DNA of 64,000 bases, from NCBI GenBank assembly GCA_039583875.1, contig CM077147.1, positions 107,616,124 to 107,680,123 of the forward strand, read 5' to 3'. Of the stretch, positions 22,660 through 32,866 are shown one piece after another. Below the pieces are notes generated by a model. That model had not been told where the DNA came from. It saw nothing but the letters and a program-made list of their open reading frames with translations, and made no database searches. Each line of letters opens with the position of its first letter. The stretch's first letter is position 1. This DNA is from Platanthera guangdongensis. Its lineage: Eukaryota > Streptophyta > Magnoliopsida > Asparagales > Orchidaceae. A program made the translations under genes and the position numbers.

Positions 22660-23165
22660 CTGGACTGATCAGTCCAGATTTCTGGACTTAATCAGTCCAG
22701 AAATCTGGACTGAATCAGTCCAGAAATCTGGACTGAATCAGTCCAGAAATCTGGACTGAATCAGTCCAGAAATATGAATCTCCAGGGACTGATTCAGTCC
22801 AGGAATTCTGGACTGATTCAGTCCAGGAATTCTGGACTGAATCAGTCCAGATTTCTGGACTGATTCAGTCCAGATTTTCTGGACTGATTCAGTCCAGAAA
22901 TCTGGACTGAATCAGTCCAGAAATCTGGACTGATTCAGTCCAGATTTCTGGACTGAATCAGTCCAGAAATTCTGGACTGATTCAGTCCAGATTTCTGGAC
23001 TGAATCAGTCCAGAAATCCTGGACTGATTCCTGGACTGAATCAGTCCAGAAATCTGGACTGATTCAGTCCAGATTTCTGGACTGATTCAGTCCAGAAATC
23101 CTGGACTGATTCAGTCCAGAAATCTGGACTGATTCAGTCCAGATTCTGGACTGATTCAGTCCAGA
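22660..23165 (+). repeat. Array of ~20 CTGGACTGAWTCAGTCCAG palindromes
   Basis: About twenty units of a 19 bp palindrome, spaced by ATTT, AAAT or similar, giving a period of 23-25 bp. Both central variants GAATC and GATTC occur. The array ends about 55 bp before the transposase ATG. hAT transposases are known to bind short subterminal motifs; this is a candidate binding array. Confidence 0.9.
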
Positions 23166-23219
23166 GTTCCCAGATGCTATGGAAAGGGGAGGAATGCTCT
23201 AATAACTACACTTTTTATT

Positions 23220-25467
23220 ATGTCAGTTATGTCTCAATCACACACTCTCAATAGTGTCACTGGTTCAACGTCTACATCAGTAACGAGTAGATTTATTTCT
23301 GATGACGCAAACAAGGATGATAATGCCCCACTCTGGGCTTATGTGTCTCTTATACATAGTAGAGAAGTTGGTGGGGGAAATAGAAAGTGGAAATGTAATT
23401 TTTGTGAGGTTGATTTCAGCGGCTCGTATTCTAGGGTAAAAAGTCACTTGCTAAAAATATCCGGGACCGGGATTAGGGTATGTGCAAAGGTGACCCCAGA
23501 GTATTTAAAAGAGCTTCAAAGAGTTGTTTCTATTTCAGAAGAAAAATGCAAACCAGCTTCCAAGATCATGACATTTTCCAATGCAAGTCCATCTTCTCAA
23601 TTAGTTGGGGAAACCAAAAAAAGAAGAGGTGGACCTATTGATATGGTTTTTCAAAATAAAGCTAGAGATGAGTTGAGCAGCCACATAGCTAGGATGTTTT
23701 ATTCTGGTGGTTTGTCATTTCATCTAGCTAGAAATCCATATTATATTAGTTCGTATAAATTTGCGGCTAATCACAATCTTGATGGATTTGTTCCTCCTGG
23801 ATATAATGCTCTAAGAACTACACTTTTGCAAAAGGAAAAATCCAATATCACTAGAATGCTTCAACCAATAAAAGATACTTGGCCTCAAAAGGGAATCAGC
23901 TTAGTTAGTGATGGTTGGACAGATGCTCAGAGAAGACCCTTGATTAATTTTATGGCGGCTTCTAAGGATGGTCCGGTTTTTTTAAAGGCAGTTGATGCAT
24001 CAGAAGAGTACAAGGATCGACATTATATTGCAAAATTAATGATTGAAGTCATTAATGAAGTTGGGGCTGAAAATGTTATACAGATTATCACTGATAATGC
24101 GCCGGTGTGTAAGGCAGCAGGAGCAATTGTGGAGGCACGATTCCCACATATTTTTTGGACACCATGTGTTGTGCATACGTTAAATCTAGCATTAAAAAAT
24201 ATTTGTGCCGCTAATAATACAGATCGCTGTGCAACAGTTAGAGAACAATGCGGATGGATAACTCAAGTGGCCAATGAAGCTCAGTCAATCAGAACTTTCA
24301 TAATGAATCATCAATACAGGTTGAACATGTATAACTCTTTTGTCTCACTCAAGTTACTTGCAGTTGCGGAAACACGCTTTGCTTCAACTATAGTGATGTT
24401 GAAGAGGTTTAAACTTGTGAAGATGGGTTTGCTTAATATGGTTGGATGTCCCGAATGGACTACGTATAGAGCAGATGATGTTGAGAAAGCTCTGGAGGTT
24501 AAAAATATCATATATAATGACAAATAGTGGGATGATGTGGAGAAGATCCTTGATATAACAAGACCCATATACGATATGCTTAGGGTTTGTGATACAGATA
24601 AACCCAACCTTCATTTGGTATATGACATGTGGGATTCAATGATTGAAAATGTGAAGATTGAAATATATAGACATGAGAAGTTAACGGACTTGGAAGCTCA
24701 TTGCCCTCTTTATGAGGCAATTTATGATGTCCTCGTTGATCGGTGGACCAAGAGTTGCACACCACTACATTGCATGGCTCATTCTCTTAACCCAAGGTAA
24801 TTTCTTTTGCATACTTGACTTTTACCATTTATTATGATTTATTTATTTACTATGTGGTTTTCATTGTAGATATTATAGTAGGGAATGGCTTGATGGAGGG
24901 CCAAATAGAGTTGCTCCAAATACAGATGAGGAGATTTCCTTGGAGAGGAATAAATGTTTGAGAAGATATTTTCCTGATGTGGTGGAGAGGAATATAGTGA
25001 TCAATGAATTCTCTAGATTTACGGGGCTTGGTCAAGCTTTTAGTGAGCCAGATAGTTTGGAGAGTAGAGCGTCATTATTGCCCAAAGATTGATGGAGTTA
25101 CTATGGAACTTCAGCACCAAAATTACAAAAGATTGCTTTGAAGCTTTTAGGGCAACCTTCTTCATCTTCCTGCTGTGAAAGAAATTGGAGCACATACTCA
25201 TTCATTCACTCATTAAGAAGAAATAAAATTCTACCACAAAGAGCTGACGATTTGGTGTATGTGCATAGCAATCTACGCCTATTATCGAGGAGAAATGAAC
25301 TCTACAATCAAGGAAGGAGTAAGATGTGGGATATAGGAGGAGATGCTTGGGCAAATTCATTTGATGGAGTTGGCATGCTTACGATCGCCAACTTGTCTTT
25401 AGATGAGCCAGAAATTGAAGATGCTTTGATCTCCAACAATACGGAGGAAGCTGAAGAAAATGAGTGA
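23220..25467 (+). pseudogene. hAT transposase, two nonsense codons, one intron
   Basis: Starts at ATG 23220 or the next Met at 23229. Order: BED zinc finger (about residues 40-85, CNFCEVDF...SRVKSHLLKISG), DUF659 RNase H-like core (about residues 215-365, with SDGWTD and DNAPVCKAAG), then a central region. An in-frame TAG sits at 24525-24527. Exon 1 ends CCAAG at 24796, and a 73 bp intron (24797-24869, GTAATT...TTGTAG) restores NPRYYSREW. A TGA at 25090-25092 replaces a Trp (KD-stop-WSYYG). The hAT C-terminal dimerisation region (SSSSCCERNWSTYS) is complete and ends at TGA 25465-25467. Two stops and no frameshift suggest fairly recent inactivation. Confidence 0.87.
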
Positions 25468-25813
25468 TGAGCATCTTTAAATTTTAAATGTTTATGTTTA
25501 TGTTTAAGAACTTCAATTTTAAATGTTTACATTTATGTTTATGAACTTCATGTTTATGTTTATGTTGACAATTGTTTAAGAACTTATCCTGAAATTCATA
25601 GATGTTTTGGCAAATGTTTATGTTTATGTTCAAGAACTTCATGTTAAATTTTAAATGTTCATGTTATATAATTGCATTTGTGATATATAAATATATAATT
25701 ATTATATTTAATACAACGTATCCTACCGTACCCGTATCCTTGTTTTTTAAAATTTGCCGTACCGCCGTACCGGATACGTATCGTACCCGGTACCCGTACC
25801 GGTGCTTCCTAGA
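25468..25813 (+). repeat. hAT 3' region with ATGTTTATG repeats and terminal repeat
   Basis: Degenerate tandem AATTTTAAATGTTTATGTTTATG units (about 25475-25670), then GTACCCGTATCC-type runs and the terminal inverted repeat at 25802-25813. Confidence 0.65.
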
Positions 25814-25951
25814 TGACAAACAAGCATTGGAATCATGATAATGATTAATGAAAAGAGAAACAGTGGAAAATATATCACTAAGATGATTGGCAATATCTTC
25901 ATGGAAAGCGGACGATGACATGAAATTGGGAAAGCAGTCTTTCTTTCGTAC

Positions 25952-26175
25952 CCTTGGATTAATTCGACGAGTTGAGGTTGCAACTCATCATCCATTATAC
26001 TGCGGATTCTTCTTGAAATAAAATCGACAGAAGTGATCGCAATGCTTATCTTTGTTTGAACCGATCTTATTGAGGCTTGAATAGCATCAATTTTATGGGG
26101 ATCGGATCCTCTATCATCTACGGATTGTAGTCTCCGGCACTTCTTATTGTAGATGGCACGCAATCTTTCTTCAGC
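25952..26175 (-). CDS. DUF632-domain gene, internal exon
   Basis: A 224 bp exon encoding AEERLRAIYNKKCRRLQS through to PQLVELIQG, the central helical part of DUF632. The acceptor GTTGTCCTAG is just upstream (26176-26185). It starts in phase 0 and ends in phase 2, which the next exon (from 22220) completes exactly. No stops. The normal preceding exon (ending around the WEKKLY-EVK motif of the family) is not found between 26176 and 26808, and everything beyond to 64000 is transposon sequence. Confidence 0.85.
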
Positions 26176-26808
26176 CTAGGACAACCACCTAAGCAATTTA
26201 ACAAATTCTTTTACTCAAAATAAAATCATGAGTATAACAGTTATATATTCGCGTAACAGGGAAGGAGACAGGCCTCATCCTTAACTCTATAATAATATGT
26301 GGAGTGCTTTAGAGAGGTAGTTATTAGCAGAGCCTAAGCAATCATTATAGGTGGAGGCAAACAATATCTATATTAAGTGCACTGAGCTATATTAAATGTG
26401 AGATTATTCTCCATGAGCTCAAATGCCAACCAATCCGTACAAAGATGCAGTTAACTTATTTTTGCAGGCAGTATAACAAAAACCATGCTAACCATTTGTG
26501 GAGAAAATAAGGACACAACTCTATTTTATTCATTCCATTTCACGTTTCAATTGTTTGCACAGGGAACCTAGAAGTTTTCATGATCAAGCACTCAAATAGG
26601 TCTAGATATTAATTTTCCATTAGTTATTTCATTCCTATTATGCAAAAATGCATGGTAAGGTTTGCCTACATTTAACCCATGTGGTGAGACCCTTCCCCAG
26701 ACCCTCACTGTGTGGGGATGCATATGTGCACCGGGCCGCCCTGCGCTATTTCATGCCTATTAATATGAGGCCAAAAAAAATTGAATTCCCAGCAGTCTTA
26801 ATTGGTTA
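26176..26808 (-). other. DUF632 upstream intron remnant, no gene seen
   Basis: AT-rich sequence with no domain-encoding frame on either strand. It is read as the 3' part of the intron preceding the AEERL exon, up to the copia LTR at 26809. Confidence 0.5.
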
Positions 26809-27015
26809 TGTTGGAAAACAATGTAAAATAGCCCCAGAATGAAAGCCCGGTTTGAGCCCACTCTCTCTGTTGTTCTTTAGTCCCACATTTTGAATGGGAT
26901 TTCCTCTCCCCTCTCTCTCCCTACATATTTGTACAAAGGCTTGTTTATTGGAAGGTGATGGAAGAAATATCAATAAAATTTATGATTTTATTTCTCCCGT
27001 CTTTTACTTTCTACA
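26809..27015 (+). repeat. copia LTR (plus orientation)
   Basis: Starts TGTTGGAAAACAATG and ends CTTTCTACA, followed by TGGTATTATAG, a decayed TGGTATCAGAG primer site. This makes it a 5' LTR. Its internal region is not recognisable beyond about 27050. Confidence 0.7.
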
Positions 27016-27049
27016 TGGTATTATAGTTATATATCATACATTTGTTTAT

Positions 27050-27874
27050 AGAGCACGCGGTCTCTCCGTGATGGAAGAAATCGCACGGTCACGGTGTCAA
27101 CACACCAGCGGCCAGAAAAGAAGCCGCGACTAAAATGCGGAGAGAGAGGCCGCAGCGACAAGAGAGAGGCCGCAATGATAAGAGAGAGGTCGCAGCGACA
27201 AGAGAGAGGCCGCAACGACAAGAGAGAGGCCGCAGCGACAAGGGGTAGAGAAGACCGCACAGTCACGGTGTCAACACACCAGCGGCGAGAAAGGAGGCCA
27301 CGACCAAAATGCGGTACTCGCGGCAAAGAAGAAACAAGGCGCAAGAGGACAGCCAGCGGGAAGAAGGAGAAGGGCAAGAGTCCGCCAGGTCAAGGTGACA
27401 ACACCCTAGCGGCAAGGAAAAAATCCGCGACCAAAAGGCGGAACTCGCAACAAGGATGAGAAACCGCGCAAACAAAACAAATCGCAGAGACAAGCGACGA
27501 GCAAAGAAACCGCGCCAAGAAGAAGAAAGAGAAGAGCCAGAGCCCGCCCAATCAAGGTGACAACACATCAGCGGCCAGGAAGAAGTCGCGACCAAAAGAC
27601 GAAACTCGCAAAAGAAGAGCGAGCAGCAGAGAAAGCCGGGCGAACAGAAACACCAGGTAAGAAGCAAGTCGCAAGCACAACGAGAAGCAAGGGAGGGAAG
27701 GGAAGGGAAAGAAACCGGACAAACCGAAAGAAGCCGGACAAACCGGAAGAAGCAAGGGAGGGAAGGGAAGGGAAAGAAACCGGACAAACCGGAAGAAGCC
27801 GGTGGAAGAGGTCGCGCGTTAAAACAACAAACCACGATCTCCTTGAAGCAAAGGATCGGTTCGCTCTGATACCA
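27050..27874 (-). repeat. Leader region of a minus-strand copia, repeat-rich
   Basis: Read on the minus strand this follows the LTR at 27875-28401 and its primer site TGGTATCAGAGC (reverse complement at 27863-27874). It has CGCAGCGACAAGAGAGAGGC repeats (27150-27245) and a duplicated GGGAGGGAAGGGAAGGGAAAG...CCGGACAAACCGG block (27690-27800). The long open frames on both strands are low-complexity artefacts. No gag follows, so the element is truncated at about 27050. Confidence 0.55.
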
Positions 27875-28401
27875 TGTGAAAAATGGACAAATAGCTAAAT
27901 AAACCGCTAACTTTATTGCTCTAAAAAAATAAGTATTACATAAGTATGTCCCCTTATTTATAGAAAACGAGGGAGGTGAGAGAGTACAATACACGATGCG
28001 TGACTAAACTTAAGTCGGGCGGCTTGTGCGGTTTGGCAAACACAAACCGCACACTACATAAAATACAATAATACATCTTGCGGCCACTAGAGGAGACCGC
28101 CATAATCTATGATAGACCGCCAGACAAGTCGTCAGGCCGCAGCTGCGGGTTGCCACCAGACCGCAGTGCGGCTACCCATCACACACAGTAGCGGCTACAA
28201 TCAGACTGTTGCGACTTCACAAGACCGCTGCGGCTAACACTTAAACCATAGCTGCAACCACAGACAGATCACTGTTGCGGCTTTATATATGTTGCTCTGG
28301 TTTCACCAGACCGGTGTGACTTATCACCCAGACCGCTGCGAGTAATCAACGAAGGAATAACTGCGGTCTCAAACTAGTCCGTTGGACATTCAACCCAACA
28401 G
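27875..28401 (-). repeat. copia LTR (minus orientation)
   Basis: On the minus strand it starts TGTTGGGTTGAATGTCC, has a CTATAAATAAGG TATA box (about 27952-27964), ends CATTTTTCACA, and is followed by TGGTATCAGAGCG. It carries many ACCGCTGCGGCT-type motifs, recalling the GTCCGC-rich LTR of element C. Confidence 0.65.
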
Positions 28402-28564
28402 CACGCAGTGCCAAACCGTCATAAGGTTGACCAGACAGACCGCTGCGGCTAGAACAGCTATCCGCCCGAACTGAGTTCCAACAACGAGATCTCTTCGCCC
28501 GACTGCTACAGCTGTCGTACCCTCTCATCTAATCGCGCGATCGGTCTATAGCTCCTCTGTCGGC

Positions 28565-28822
28565 TTCCGCTATGGTTGGATCTTCTCCAATGGATGAACA
28601 TGATATCCCGTCTCTTTCGATTCTATTCCCTCGGTCACATCCATCTCAGCGGTCACCTCCATCTCACATTTCTCCCCATCCTCTCGTGGAGGTCACACCT
28701 CTTCTTGGGGTAAAGGTCAACATGGTCGCGCTCCTCTTAAGTGTACTTACTATGGCAGAGATGGTCATCTCGAAGCCACTTGTTACCATATGCACGGTCT
28801 GCCTCCCACACCCAATGTTCTA
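28565..28822 (+). pseudogene. copia gag zinc-knuckle fragment
   Basis: One plus-strand frame reads an SWGKGQHGRAPLKCTY segment followed by a YGRDGHLEATCYHMHGLPP zinc knuckle. It is clearly homologous to the outer copia gag at 1850-1945 (KCTYCGRDDHHEATCYHKHGLPP). The second knuckle cysteine reads Y here. It ends abruptly at about 28822 where an AT-rich LTR-like sequence begins. Confidence 0.7.
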
Positions 28823-29218
28823 AATATCGGATGTCGACGATATATCAGATTGAATTTTTAAATGTCGGATGTCGGAAGTCGAAGACATGTCAGGAAAATT
28901 TTAAAATATCGGATTTTGTGTCTTATAAATAAAATTTTTATTTTTATGTATACTAACTATAATTATATGTTATAAAAATAAAAAAATAATATAACAAATA
29001 GATAAAAAATAGCTATTTTTATTACGAAATAAAATCGAATAATATCTAAGATAAAATATTACGAATTGTTGAATATACACATTTATTATCCGCGTTCCTT
29101 TATTTTCTGTCATCGTACTTATATAAACCACGTGATATGTCATATGTTGTAACCCTATATAAATGTATGTTACTACTCGTTTCTAAGTAATTGATAATAC
29201 AAAAAGCTTCTTTCTACT
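28823..29218 (+). repeat. AT-rich copia LTR ending at a primer site
   Basis: AT-rich sequence with a CCCTATATAAATG TATA box (about 29153) ends in CTTCTTTCTACT, followed by TGGTATCAGAGGGAG at 29219. The left LTR end is not defined; it may lie near 28823. Confidence 0.55.
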
Positions 29219-29747
29219 TGGTATCAGAGGGAGCGAGGGTTTCCGATTCCGCCGACAACCTTATCCCGCACCATTGCTCTCCCCGCCGATCCCCCAGTCG
29301 TTGGCGTAGCCCGTCGTTCTTCCCGCTCCGTCGCTCTTCCCTCACCAGTCGCTGGCATAGCCCGTCGCTCTCCCCGCACCAGTCGCTGGCGTTGCCCAGT
29401 TCCGTCGCTGGCTTCGTAGCCCGATCCAGCCGCCACCCGCTCCGCCCTCTCCAGCCGCACCATCCGCCTCCGCATCTCTCTTCTTCCGACCTTGCATCTC
29501 CGACCGGCTGTTTTGTCCTCCATGAGGGCTGCCGGAGACACCGTCCTCACATCCTCCGGTGTTCCTTTCGGCGTCGAGATCTAAGGGACACTCGTAGGAT
29601 GTGCTCTCGTTTGCTGTGATATTTGCATTCTCTCCGATGGAGGATCAATTCGACATCTCCCCGAGTCCTCATTCTGGTACTCTTCCCGGTTCCTCTGGCG
29701 ATCCTCCACGGAGTCATGGACACTCTAGCTCGTTGAAGATTATGATT
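29219..29747 (+). pseudogene. copia leader and gag start, cut by a Ty3/gypsy LTR
   Basis: The primer site is followed by a C-rich leader with a repeated CGTCGCTCTCCCCGCACCAGTCGCTGGCGT-like unit (about 29290-29410). A gag start follows at about 29637 (MEDQFDISPS...GHSSSLKI). After SSLKIMIV the sequence switches at about 29748 to the Ty3/gypsy LTR. Confidence 0.6.
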
Positions 29748-30450
29748 GTACAACCTTGGGCTCGCGGGAGGCGGCTCAAGTAGCAGAGTGGAGAAGGTGG
29801 CAAGAGAAACTGAATAGGCAAGTGGGACCATGTGGTCCACTCGCCGGAGGCGAGATGGGGATCGGCTGGGCAGGAGAGATGTCTCTCACAGCTCGGGCTG
29901 GCCCTTGAGGGCGAGATGGCTCTCGTAAGTCGGGAGACCTGCGAGACGAGCGGACGAGCTCGTCCCGCCCGCTGGACCTTTCCCTACTCGCCATATAGGA
30001 GAAAGGTGTTTTTACTTTCTTACCCCCAAGAGAGATTTTACTCTTCTACCCCAGGTAACTTTACCCTTATACCCTCGGTGGTCTGCATATATCCCTTCAG
30101 AACAGCGAAGTTTGCCTGTTGGCAGACCCAACACAGGGTATTTTTGTAATTTCAGATCGTTTCAGTATGGTTATTAGCAGATCAAACTCAGAGGCCTATA
30201 AATAGAGCAATAAGGTGCCTTGAACTGGTGGAACCTTTCCATCATCTTCCTCAGAGGCACCTAGCTCAGCATTGGCTAGGGAGGGGGAGAACATCTGATT
30301 CTTCCGGGTAAGAGGTGGGACCTCCGAGCTGAGACCCTCGGTCTGTTTCTGGTCCAGTGACTCACGTCTAAAGGGTGGTTCAAGAAGAGTAAGTGTGTGC
30401 TGCAACCTCAGGTCCGAACTCTAGGAGAAACCGGGTTACTGGTTTCAACA
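29748..30450 (+). repeat. 5' LTR of the Tat-like element
   Basis: Ends GGTTTCAACA at 30450. A TATA box GGCCTATAAATAG is at about 30193-30205. A primer-site-like TTGGTGCGGTGAGCG follows three bases later (about 30454). The left boundary is inferred. No second copy is present. Confidence 0.6.
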
Positions 30451-30506
30451 TTTTTGGTGCGGTGAGCGTGGACCGCAGCCCACACGGAAGAATCTCGAGC
30501 TACCTC

Positions 30507-32058
30507 ATGGCAGGAGGTCACGGAGAAGGAAACGGAGACGGGTCAGATAACCCAGGAGGATTCGTTGGAAGGGAGCTATTCATGGCGTCCATCAAAGGCA
30601 TTATGGACATGTTGTAGGGGATCTCACGGCAGGGCGATTGCTCGACCCTGTTATCTCAGGTGCCTACTCTCGCGCCGCAGGATGAGCTCGTCTCGGCAAG
30701 AGTGGGAGAAGATGCCCCCGGGAGGCGGCCGGGGAAGGAAGTGATGGTGGAAGGAAGCAGGCGAGACCTGGCGAGAAGGGAGCTGTTCCCAAGCCCTGCG
30801 AGCGCCGTCTCGCCAGGGGACGTTGTCGCGCGAGTGGGGGGGCGAGACCAGTGGCGAGAGGGTCGTCGTTCGGCGAGTTGATCCTATCAGCTCCAGTCCC
30901 GGAAGGGTTCAGGGACCGCGAGATGAACTATTATGTGGGGAAAGATGATCCTCTCCAGCATCTGCAATGGTTTGAGGACGCGGTTTCGATCAGGCCGATG
31001 ACGGATGCGTTCAAGTGTCGTCGTTTCGCCATCACTCTGAAGGACAAGGCTAGGGACTGGTTCCATCAGCTCCCGACAGGCTCGATATACAGCTTTGAAG
31101 AACTGAGCAGGAGCTTTCAGCTGCGCTTCTCAACTTCAAAGAAGATGAAGAAGAACACGGAGTCGATTTTTCTGATTAAGCAGAGGGCGGACGAGTCCCT
31201 GGCCCAGTATGTGGACAAGTTTCAGGAAGAGATCTTGGACATTCAGGAAGTGCCTGGATTTGCCCTCTAGATGGCCTTCACCGTGGGACTACGAGAAGGC
31301 TTCTTCAAGATGAGCCTCACTCGGAAGGCGCCACTGTCATTTGAAGGGTTGATGGAGAAGGCTGCGAAAGAAATAGCAATGGAGGCGGCGAATCCAGCCT
31401 TTGATAAAAAGCTAGCAAGGCTGACGGAGGTTGAATCAAGAGAACCAGGAGGAGGGAGACATCAAGAACGAAGAAGAAAAGAAGAGTCGAGGGCACCGAC
31501 GTACCAGGAGTTGGGATGGAGGCAGCAGGGAGGCCCTGCCCAAGGGCAAGGGAGAGGATTTCCCCAGGGGGGAAGGAACCAACCAGGAGTACCCGAAAGG
31601 TTTAACCAGCAGGGGTGGGGGTACGGTCCTAGACCACCCCTACCCCCGCCGCAGCAAGCTATGGCCATCAGCCGAGGGAGAGGTAGAGGCCGAGAGAGAG
31701 GAAGAGCAAGAGCTGGAGCTGGAAGGAGGAGGAACCCTCGGGAGGGGAGACGAGGGGAGGAGGTAGCGTTGTCATACTGTGACTTCCACGAGGAGGAGGG
31801 TCACGTAACGGCTACCTGCCCAGAATTCTTGGAAATGAGAAGAGCAAGGGGAGCAGGGAAGCAGCAGAGGCCGGTGCGGATAGTGGAGGTGACAAGGACC
31901 AGAGAGGAAGACCGGTGTGAGGATCGGGTGGATGTAGGGGACCGAGGTGGGATCGAAGTGATCTATGGGGGAGTGGGGATTGAGGCTACCCGTAAGGCGA
32001 GCCTTCATACCATGTACCGTCAGAGCGTGGCTTCGACGTCGCAAGCTCATCCCCCGGA
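30507..32058 (+). pseudogene. Tat-like gag, broken
   Basis: ATG 30507 opens a frame with a TAG at 30615-30617 and a frameshift at about 30850-30880. The retrotransposon gag core then runs 30870-31267 (LQWFEDAVSI, RDWFHQLPTGSIYSFEELSR, SLAQYVDKFQEE). A TAG at 31268-31270 is followed in the same frame by MAFTVGLREGFF. A basic, glycine/arginine-rich stretch (31430-31760) precedes a CX3HX4HX4C knuckle-like motif (YCDFHEEEGHVTATC, about 31777-31820). It is a broken but long and readable gag. Confidence 0.82.
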
Positions 32059-32530
32059 CGAGAAGATCACCTTCTCTCGAAAATACATGCCGGACCATGA
32101 AGACCCCTTTTGTGATGCACTGGTGATCCAGACGGCCATCAAAAACTTCACGGTGTCACGGATCCTGATCGACAATGAGAGCTCAGTAAATGTTATCTTC
32201 AAAAAGGCGTTTAATGAGATGAGGGTAGAGGCCCGAAGGGTGCTGGCAGCGGATGGTCCGTTGTTCGGGTTCTCTGGAGAGAGGAAGGAAGACGAGGGGG
32301 AGTGGGACTCCATGCGACCCTGGGGGGGGGCTATCCAGGAACTGTCATTTTGTCATAGTGGATGCCCTCAGCAGTTACAACGTCATTTTTGGGCGCCCCT
32401 TGATCAGTGCTTTTAGATGTGTCCCGTCCTCTTTCCACCAATGCCTGAAGCTCAACGCCGGAGCTACCCAAATCAGAGTACGGGGGGACACAAAGGCGTC
32501 CAGGGAATGTTATGTGACGGCGGTAAACAT
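32059..32530 (+). pseudogene. Tat-like aspartic protease, mutated
   Basis: The segment DALVIQTAIKNFTVSRILID...SSVNVIFKKAF (32110-32210) aligns with Tat-type proteases. The catalytic D is kept, but the following residues read NES, against the usual NGSS-type sequence (family knowledge). A frameshift near 32320 moves reading to VDALSSYNVIFGRPLISAF (about 32360-32410), the downstream part of the same domain. Confidence 0.75.
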
Positions 32531-32534
32531 CATC

Positions 32535-32866
32535 TCATGGCAGGAAGAGGCCGAGGAGATGGGGATGAGAATGGAACGATGGCAGCAGGAGATCAGAGGC
32601 GAAGTAGAGGAGGAGAAAGGAAGGGAGGTCGAAGGAGAAAGAGAAGTAGAGATGGAGGGAGGCATTGCGGTGGAGCCGGAAACAGCAGGAGAGAAAGATG
32701 GAGAGATGGAGGTGGAAGAGGAGAAAGGAGAAAGGGAGGTCGGAGGAGAAAGAGAAGTAGAGATGGAGTGAGGCATTGCGGTGGAGCCGAAAACGGCGGG
32801 AGAGAAGGATGGAGAGATGAAGGTGGAAGAGGAGAAAGGAGAAAGGGAGGTCGGAGGAGAAAGAGA
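32535..32866 (+). repeat. 111 bp tandem repeat (37-codon, Glu-rich), left part
   Basis: GAAGTAGAGATGGAG starts at 32643 and 32754. With element C and one AGAGA removed, the copy at 40406 falls exactly 111 bp later. The period is a multiple of three, so the repeat encodes an acidic EVEMEGG...EPETAGEKDGEMEVEEEKGE motif in the linker between protease and RT. Confidence 0.85.

Larger units (their letters stand above)
22292..25813 (+). mobile_element. hAT-superfamily DNA transposon
   Basis: Bounded by the perfect 8 bp duplication TGACAAAC. Short inverted ends share GAAGCAC: TACGAAGCACGG on the left and, reverse-complemented, TCTAGGAAGCACCGG on the right. It contains a BED-finger/DUF659/hAT-dimerisation transposase frame on the plus strand (23220-25467) and a large upstream palindrome array. 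The right end has GTACCCGTACC-type runs usual for plant hAT ends. The transposase has two nonsense codons, so this copy is not autonomous. Confidence 0.88.
22221..25951 (-). other. DUF632 gene intron enlarged by a hAT insertion
   Basis: The donor GGTACGAAAG begins at 25951 and the acceptor TTCGCAG ends at 22221, both on the minus strand. Of 3731 bp, 3522 bp plus one 8 bp duplication are the hAT element, leaving an ancestral intron of about 200 bp. Confidence 0.85.

Noticed and set aside
22660..23165. CRISPR-like array of 23-25 bp repeats
   Set aside because: Spacers are only 3-5 bp, the unit is fully palindromic, and the context is a plant hAT transposon.
27263..27994. 243-codon minus-strand open frame as a gene
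   Set aside because: It spans a repeat-rich leader, a primer site and an LTR end. The composition is low-complexity and no domain is present.
31271..31766. Arg/Gly-rich open frame in a second frame as a separate protein
   Set aside because: It overlaps the basic region of the Tat-like gag, which explains the composition.
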